A DNA stretch of 64,000 bases from Proteles cristata cristata (lineage: Eukaryota; Chordata; Mammalia; Carnivora; Hyaenidae). Position numbers and translations under genes: made by a program. Where the stretch lies: the NCBI GenBank assembly GCA_017311185.1, contig JAESUZ010002392.1, forward strand, positions 1-64,000. Direction: 5' to 3'. Below the pieces are notes generated by a model, which worked only from the letters and a program-made list of their open reading frames with translations, made no database searches and was not told the DNA's origin. Shown here one piece after another: positions 58,229 to 64,000 of this stretch (position 1 is its first letter; each line of letters begins with the position of its first letter).

Positions 58229-58280
58229 GTGTGTGTGTGCGTGTGCGTGTGTGTGTGTGTGTCTGTCTGTCTGTCTGTGT
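58229..58280. repeat. Compound (GT)n/(CTGT)n microsatellite
   Basis: GT units with GC interruptions pass into CTGT units. Confidence 0.95.
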
Positions 58281-60044
58281 GCATGTGCAGAGGAACAGAA
58301 ATATATATGGGCTGATTGCTGAGTTTCACTGTGAGGTAACTGGCCTTTTGTTGAAATGATGATGTTAGAGTTGGTGTCCTGAATCCATACCCAGTCTAAG
58401 ACATATACTCGGGAGAGGGAGTTTGTAAGAAATTTGATGGTTGATAGATCCTCAATTCTCCTGTTTATGCTCCTCAGAGCTCCTCGTTAGCGCTCGTCAG
58501 TAACTTCTGGTCTCTTTAATGTCCCCTGAGAATTTCTAGCTTTATCCCAAAGTCTAGCTCCACCTCAGCATCCATATGGTCAGAATACTAAACGTTTATT
58601 TTGTTTTATATTTGAACCCATCCTCTTATAGACACTCATTTCACATTAAGCCTTAAAGGAACCTAAAAGACCATGTCATACTCATATTTTATAGGTTTAG
58701 CACATAAACCTGTTTGTTACATGTAACATTGGTTACATGTAAACAGCCAGATCGTTGCAGGTGAGGGAGCAGGATCAAGTATGTGAACTCCCAGCCGTAG
58801 AGTTGTGTTAGTTGCTAGGGACGCATAAACTGTCTTCTCCCAGAGTTCCCTCAACAAAGGGAAGTGCCTCACCAGCGGTTATGCCCCCTTGATAAAAGAT
58901 ACCAAGATCCAATCACCTTGCCTTAATTTGGGAGAATGCAAAGAACTGCCCATGGCATTTTCTGAGGCTTCTGTTGCAATTGCATTACACTGAAACTTCA
59001 CACTTTGCCCAATTCTACTTCCCCCCACTTCCATACATGTGTTGTTCGCAAGCACACCCTTGGGAAAGCTCGTATATGCAAAACTCCATCTCAGCTTCAG
59101 AGAAGCAACATAAAACAAGTTCAAAGCCTTTGCTATTGACCTTTATCATAAACTACCTCTTCAAATGAAGTCTGTTGACTTTGCCTGCTTAACTCCAAAG
59201 AGACACTGTGAAATGTATCATGGAGTTTTGAAAATGAGCAATTTCCAAACGGGGTGAAAAAAATGTTCCCATGACATCCTCAAAAAGGTAACACAATTTT
59301 ACGTGAATTGTGGACCCTGTCATCAATTTTTCAAGGTAAATATTTTATGTTCTCTATTACAAAGCTGAGCAGAAGGCCTTCATCATGTTGGTTTACTCTT
59401 TCCTGTCTTCCTGGCAAATTAAACTGTTTGATGAACAGCCTGCATTTAGCAGCTTCTCCTTTATGGAGTTTTACAACATCTAGTTTACCTGCACATCAGA
59501 AACTATTTAGAAACAAATTGTTTCCCTGAAGAGTAACTGTGGAGTCCTGTACTCACAGGTCACTGGGACTCTGTTAATATTCATCTTATAATAAATAGGC
59601 AAAAACTAGCCATTCCTAATCTTATCAAATCTGAATTACAACAGAAATCATATAAGAAGGACAGGAAAGATGAGCACTTTGTCCATCTAGCCCTTGAAGG
59701 CTACTTCAAGTACATCTACTCTTCCTAAAATTTTCAGAAAATAATCATTTAATTTTCCTTCTTTCTCGGTGTTTTTCAGTAGGAAAGACTGATGATTTCT
59801 GGGTTCCAGAAAGAGTCCCATGATCTTCCAAACATCTCCCTCATTGACTTGAGTATATTTGAAATTTCACCATTAGAAATTCTTTTCTCTGATGTCAAAG
59901 GTGGCCAAGGCAAGAGGAAATCTTTATACCATTTTAGTCCATCGCAGCTCAATATAACTGTGACTGAGCTTACCAGAAACTTTCTAAATAGGGGATTTTG
60001 ATGATTTGGGGTAAAGGCAAGGGGTAGGGAACCAGCATTGGTTA
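58281..60044. other. Unassigned interval
   Basis: No recognised gene or repeat apart from the dyad at 58710-58746. Frames of 60-95 codons on both strands are unremarkable. Confidence 0.4.
58710..58746. promoter_or_regulatory. Dyad of forkhead-like motifs
   Basis: The perfect 12-bp palindrome gttacatgtaac (58716-58727) is followed by gttacatgtaaac (58732-58744). The outer ends ctgttt and aaacag are inverted, so two forkhead-type motifs (TGTTTGT and TGTAAACA) face each other. Binding is inferred from motif shape only. Confidence 0.3.
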
Positions 60045-60240
60045 GAGTAGTTTTAAAGATCACAGATATGATCTCATTTGATCCTCAGCTTGCCCCGTAT
60101 TATCCCTATATTATTCTTTCTTTATTGGTGAGGAAACTAAGTTTTAAAGAAGCAGTAAATTGTCCAATATTGCATAACCAGAAAGTATCAGACATGGGCT
60201 CCATATGTGAGCCTGCCTAACTTAACTGTACCATCCTCTA
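60045..60240 (-). mobile_element. MIR SINE relic
   Basis: 'tctcatttgatcctcagctt', 'ttattggtgaggaaactaag', 'gaagcagtaaattgtcc' and 'catgggctccatatgtgagc' give the antisense MIR in order. Confidence 0.82.
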
Positions 60241-60633
60241 AAAACATTTGGTTTATTTATAAGGGGAGAATAACATGACATCAAAGTAGAACAGTGAAGA
60301 ATAACTAGGAACTGAGACATAAATGAATACTTGGCCTCATAAGCATCATTGTACTAGGCTCTGGGTCTACTACACGATGCATGTCATGAAGCTGAGGGGG
60401 CCCTGGGGTAAAGGACTCCTTCCCAACAAACAAATTAGTCCCCATGAGGTAGAAAGGCCACCTCTTCTGCAAACAAAGCCAGAAACATCTATAAATGCAT
60501 TTAAACCTCTGGTGTCAGAGCTAGTCTACTCTGGATTATAAATTCTTAGCCATTTGATATATCAGTCTTCCCAGTCTTCCACAGCCCACACTCAGGGTTG
60601 GAACTTTGAAGACAGGTACAGAGGGGAGTAATC
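60241..60633. other. Unassigned interval
   Basis: Nothing recognised. The short frame at 60323-60541 has no motif. Confidence 0.35.
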
Positions 60634-60648
60634 TAAATGTATCTGACA

Positions 60649-60870
60649 GGGGCGCCTGGGTGGCTCAGTCGGTTAAGCGTCCGACTTCGGCTCATGTCAT
60701 AATTTCACAGTTTGTGGGTTCGAGCCCCACGTTGGGCTCTGTGCTGAAAGCTAGCTCAGAGCCTGGAGCCTGTTTCAGATTCTGCATCTCCCTCTCTCTG
60801 ACCTCCCCTACTCACACTATCTCTCTCTCAGAAATAAATAAAAAAACATTTAAAATTTTTAACAAATAAA
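60649..60870 (+). mobile_element. CAN-SINE, best-preserved copy
   Basis: Sense copy starting ggggcgcctgggtggctcag, intact tRNA-Lys-like head, CT body and A-rich tail. The perfect 15-bp duplication taaatgtatctgaca lies at 60634-60648 and 60871-60885. It is likely among the youngest insertions in the window. Confidence 0.98.
60661..60726 (+). promoter_or_regulatory. Internal Pol III promoter (A and B boxes)
   Basis: A-box tggctcagtcgg at 60661-60672 fits the tRNA consensus TRGCNNAGYNGG. B-box ggttcgagcc at 60717-60726 fits GGTTCGANNCC over all but its last base. Spacing is as in tRNA-derived SINEs. Whether it is transcribed is unknown. Confidence 0.85.
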
Positions 60871-60885
60871 TAAATGTATCTGACA

Positions 60886-61184
60886 CAAATGCCTCTCAAT
60901 AGGTCTCATTATGTGGCTATCTCTTAATTCACAAATAAAATAGCATTTTGAGATTACTGCTACAGCTATCCATACATAGTACTTCTTTCTACAACACCAA
61001 CAACACTTAACAGTTTGAAGTAGGAAATGTATTTCGAGGCACTTTAATTCTCCAAGTACAACAGGGTCTTTATTAGTACTGTTGGGTTTAGACAAGTTGA
61101 CCCAAGATCATTTATAAGGATATATATTCCTTAATCACAATTCAAGTACTAACCTTTTCTCACCTTGGAATGCCAGACATGGAG
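60886..61184. other. Unassigned interval
   Basis: Nothing recognised. Confidence 0.35.
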
Positions 61185-61385
61185 CTCATGTAGTATTATG
61201 CTGATTAGGAGCATGGATTTTGCAATCAGATATCCCTTGATTCAAGTCTCAGTTCTACTGTTTACTAGTGTTTGGCCTTAGACAAGTTACTTAATGTCTC
61301 TATGCCTTGGTTTTTGTATGGATAAGTGGAGCTTAATGGGTGGCCATAGGGCTGCCTTGAAAGTCAGGTATGTAAAACTTAGTGT
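61185..61385 (+). mobile_element. MIR SINE, near full length
   Basis: 'ttaggagcatggattttgca', 'gattcaagtctcagttctac', 'tggccttagacaagttactt' and 'ctctatgccttggtttttg' match sense MIR. Confidence 0.85.
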
Positions 61386-61879
61386 TTTCTCTTTAATTCT
61401 CCCAACAAAACCATGAATATGAAGGAAGGAATTGAAACACATTTACCATGAGGTTTTGCTCATCTGCCAGGTAAGCACATGGCTATTCAGAAGGAAAATA
61501 CATTCGTTCGGCTAAAGGAATATTAAAATCACTTGGTTCACCTGCCTTCCAGCAAAAATCCAGGATGTTTAAAGGGTATGTTTCCGCCGCTGAAATCTGT
61601 ATTCATCTTCCCAAAATAATCTACTCTTAAAAAAACAAGGTGAGAGGAATACAGATTTTAATTTTAAGATGGTAAAAAAAAAAAACATACATATATAATT
61701 TATCAAGAAACAAATACCTCCAAAACCTATTTCACGACACATAAACAAAAATAATCTTGTATTCTAGAAGGTAAAGGGTTTTTAATCCTCTATTTCTCTC
61801 TTACTTGCAGCAACATGATAAGCAAGAGCTTATCTACCTGTGGGTACATTTTTCACATTAAACATATTGCCTCTGAGAC
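61386..61879. other. Unassigned interval
   Basis: A-rich stretch near 61673-61686, otherwise nothing recognised. Confidence 0.35.
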
Positions 61880-62045
61880 CTTGTGCTATAGCATAGACTT
61901 GAGAATTCAAATTACATACCTCAAATCTCAGCTTACCCACTAACTAGTTGCATGATGCTCCTTAGCATCTCTGAGCTTCGAGGTTCTCGTCATTAAATTG
62001 GGGATATTACTCCCAATTACAGCAGACCTAGCAAACTGTTGAGTC
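61880..62045 (+). mobile_element. MIR SINE relic
   Basis: 'gcttacccactaactagttg', 'tgatgctccttagcatctct' and 'gtcattaaattggggatatt' follow sense MIR. Confidence 0.75.
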
Positions 62046-62654
62046 AGCAGCCATTCTTCTCCACTTCTGCTCAGGCAGAAGAGCCCTCCACCAAATAAAA
62101 AGGCCAAATGTGCCAGATGCTGGCTTCGCTGGCTTCTCTCATAATTAGGAAGAAACCTGTCTCCTGAAATGTAAGAGGAAGTCTGAAAATGTCTTCTGAA
62201 GAATAGGCTTCCCCTTTGCTAAATGGGAGAAATAGATGAGAAGAAAGATACATCTTCCCTCCCTCCCTGCTTTGGGAATAGCAAGGTGAGAGCATGATGC
62301 TTGGAGATGCTGCAGCCATATTGCAACCATGAGGGAGAAGTGAATAGAATCACACTGAAGTAGACTCAGAAGCCCTAGCAATGTTGAATTGCTAAACCAA
62401 CTCTGTAACTGCCTCCTCTAGGACTTGGAATTTTAAAAAAGTTATAATAAGCCACATTGGGTTAAGCCATGTTTGGTTATATTTTCTTTTAACTGCAGCA
62501 CAAACATCCTAACTTCTATACTACTTTCTCAGAATTCCTGGGAGAAATAAGTAAGGTAGCCTAAGTGGAAGCTCAAAGATTAGTAGCACCTCTTGGTAAC
62601 ACTACCTCTGAGACTATTTCTTTTCTTATAAAGCCCATTTCATTCTTCACAGTA
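62046..62654. other. Unassigned interval
   Basis: Nothing recognised. Overlapping minus-strand frames near 62071-62381 are not convincing. Confidence 0.35.
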
Positions 62655-62765
62655 GTTCATCTAGTGATTCAGCTACCTACTAGCTAATGATTTAACTTGC
62701 CTGAATCTAAGTTTGTTCACCTTTAAGTTACAGTTAATAATGCTCACTTCATGGAGCTACTTCCA
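62655..62765 (+). mobile_element. MIR SINE fragment
   Basis: 'ctacctactagctaatgatt', 'taacttgcctgaatctaag' and 'gttcacctttaagttacag' resemble sense MIR. Confidence 0.62.
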
Positions 62766-62989
62766 GAAATATACAAATTGGATGCAGCATTTATCACTGC
62801 AAAATGAAATGGTAAATCCTGAAGAAAGCTCAGGATTTCATGAAGTTGGTGACATTATATTGGAAAACTGCTCAGCTTCTTTGCCAGACTTTCCATAAAT
62901 GAGCATTTGGGTGAATTAGACAAGTTAGCAGCTGAAGAAGAAAAAAATGCTTTTGATAATAATTAACTATTTCAAAAGAGAATGCCTCT

Positions 62990-63590
62990 AGGTAGAAATG
63001 TAAAATGGTGTAGCTGTTTTGGAAAACAGTCTAGCCATTCGTCAAAAGATTAAACATAGAATTACCATATGACCCAGCAATTCCACATCTAGGTACATAG
63101 TCAGAAAACAGGTATTCAAGCAAATACTTGTACACATATATTCATAGCTGCACAATTCACAATAGCCAAAAGGTGGAAACAATCTAAATTTTCATGAATT
63201 GCTGAATGTGGTATATCCATGCAATAGAATTTCATACAATGGCATCAAGTGCTGATGCCTGTTACAACATGGATGAACCTTGAAAATATTATGCTAAGTG
63301 AAAGAAGTCAGTCACAAAACACCATATTGTATGATTCTATTTATATGAAACGTCCAGAATGGGAAAATCTATAGAAACAGAATGTAAGTTAATGGTTGCC
63401 TGGGGTCAAGGGGTAAGGGGCAGAATGGGGCATGACAGATGAGTACGGGGTTTATTTTTGGATGATAAAAATGTTCTAAAATTGATCACAGCAATGGTGA
63501 CACAACTCTGTGAATATACTAACCTTAATTTGTACACTTTAAATGGATGAATTGTATGATATGGAAGTTATATATTAATAACAGTTATTT
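62990..63590 (+). mobile_element. Old L1 3' end, sense
   Basis: 'accatatgacccagcaattcc', 'aatagccaaaaggtggaaac', 'aacatggatgaaccttgaaa', 'catattgtatgattctattt', 'ggttgcctggggtcaaggg' and 'ggatgaattgtatgatatgg' follow an old L1 ORF2 end and 3' UTR in order. The frame is broken. Confidence 0.9.
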
Positions 63591-64000
63591 TTACAAAGTG
63601 GGGGGATGACTGTCAATATCAGAGGATTCGGAGACCCTCAGAAAAATAGATCAACCTATAATATTTTTACAAAAATGCCCAGTGATAGCCAAATTGCTAA
63701 GGGCAAATGGTTTCGGGTGCTACTATACAATTTACTCAGTAAAATTATAGCAAAAAGAAAACTAAAAATATTTGGTACATTCCTCATTCTAATTAGGGCA
63801 GATTCATAACCTTTACTGTATTAAATGTGAGATAGAGCACCCTTATTCACTTAACTTTTGGCTCTCTGTTGAAAGATAACATTCCAACCAAACCTTTTGA
63901 TGATTGAATGATTGATTAACTATTCTTCATGAAGTGCTTGTACCTTGTGAAGAGGATTTGCTTTCAAAGCTCCTTTTCTGGTGCCAATAATCCTTGGATA
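63591..64000. other. Unassigned interval
   Basis: No gene or repeat recognised up to the window end. The short frame at 63606-63809 has no motif. Confidence 0.35.

Noticed and set aside
60661..60726. Possible genuine tRNA-Lys gene
   Set aside because: A and B boxes are present, but the sequence continues into the SINE body and A-rich tail with target-site duplications. It is a tRNA-derived SINE head, not a tRNA gene.
1..64000. CRISPR arrays, operons, prophage, plasmid or integron features
   Set aside because: No regularly spaced repeats, no dense directional ORFs and no bacterial signals. Retroelements and microsatellites show vertebrate DNA.

Overview
Mammalian genomic DNA, almost certainly from a felid or other cat-like carnivore. 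The main evidence is fifteen copies of a tRNA-Lys-headed carnivore SINE (CAN-SINE/SINEC type: tRNA-like A and B boxes, a CT-rich body and an A-rich tail) and several young LINE-1 copies of the same lineage. There is no bacterial-style gene organisation. I recognise no host protein-coding exon, no rRNA gene, no free-standing tRNA gene and no CRISPR array. The window reads as intergenic or intronic 'gene desert' DNA, and the only protein-coding signal is decayed L1 ORF2.

Layout. 0-8.8 kb is rich in young L1: an antisense 3' end at 1-882, a twin-primed (5'-inverted) copy at 5525-6604 and an antisense 2.1 kb copy at 6670-8822. It also holds an old LTR, an ancient L1 and a site at 2.4-2.8 kb where a 17-bp target sequence occurs three times. 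8.8-14.2 kb is mostly unassigned. 14.2-19.8 kb is one old antisense L1 (about 4.6 kb once later insertions are removed) broken by two SINEs and one younger L1. 19.8-38.5 kb is nearly free of lineage-specific insertions, with one 530-bp L1 and no SINE. It holds ancient MIR, L2 and hAT relics and two small CpG-rich patches (35.94-36.09 and 37.75-38.11 kb), the second with a G-quadruplex-type motif and splice-donor-like sites. 38.5-61 kb is SINE-dense (twelve copies), with L1 fragments and many MIR/L2 relics. 61-64 kb has three MIRs and an old sense-strand L1 3' end.

Function. Nothing here acts as an operon or pathway. What can be read is insertion history: target-site duplications, nesting order, 5' inversion, microsatellites seeded at the same L1 position twice, and one SINE with a perfect target-site duplication and intact Pol III boxes. 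The best candidates for non-repeat function are the CpG-rich patches and the surrounding SINE-free interval (possible enhancers or a non-coding-RNA promoter). That is inference: it needs conservation, chromatin or transcript data.

Repeat-family names come from recalled consensus patterns, not from a database search. Boundaries of ancient elements (MIR, L2, hAT, old L1, LTR) are approximate, by tens of bases. CpG and G-run counts were made by eye.
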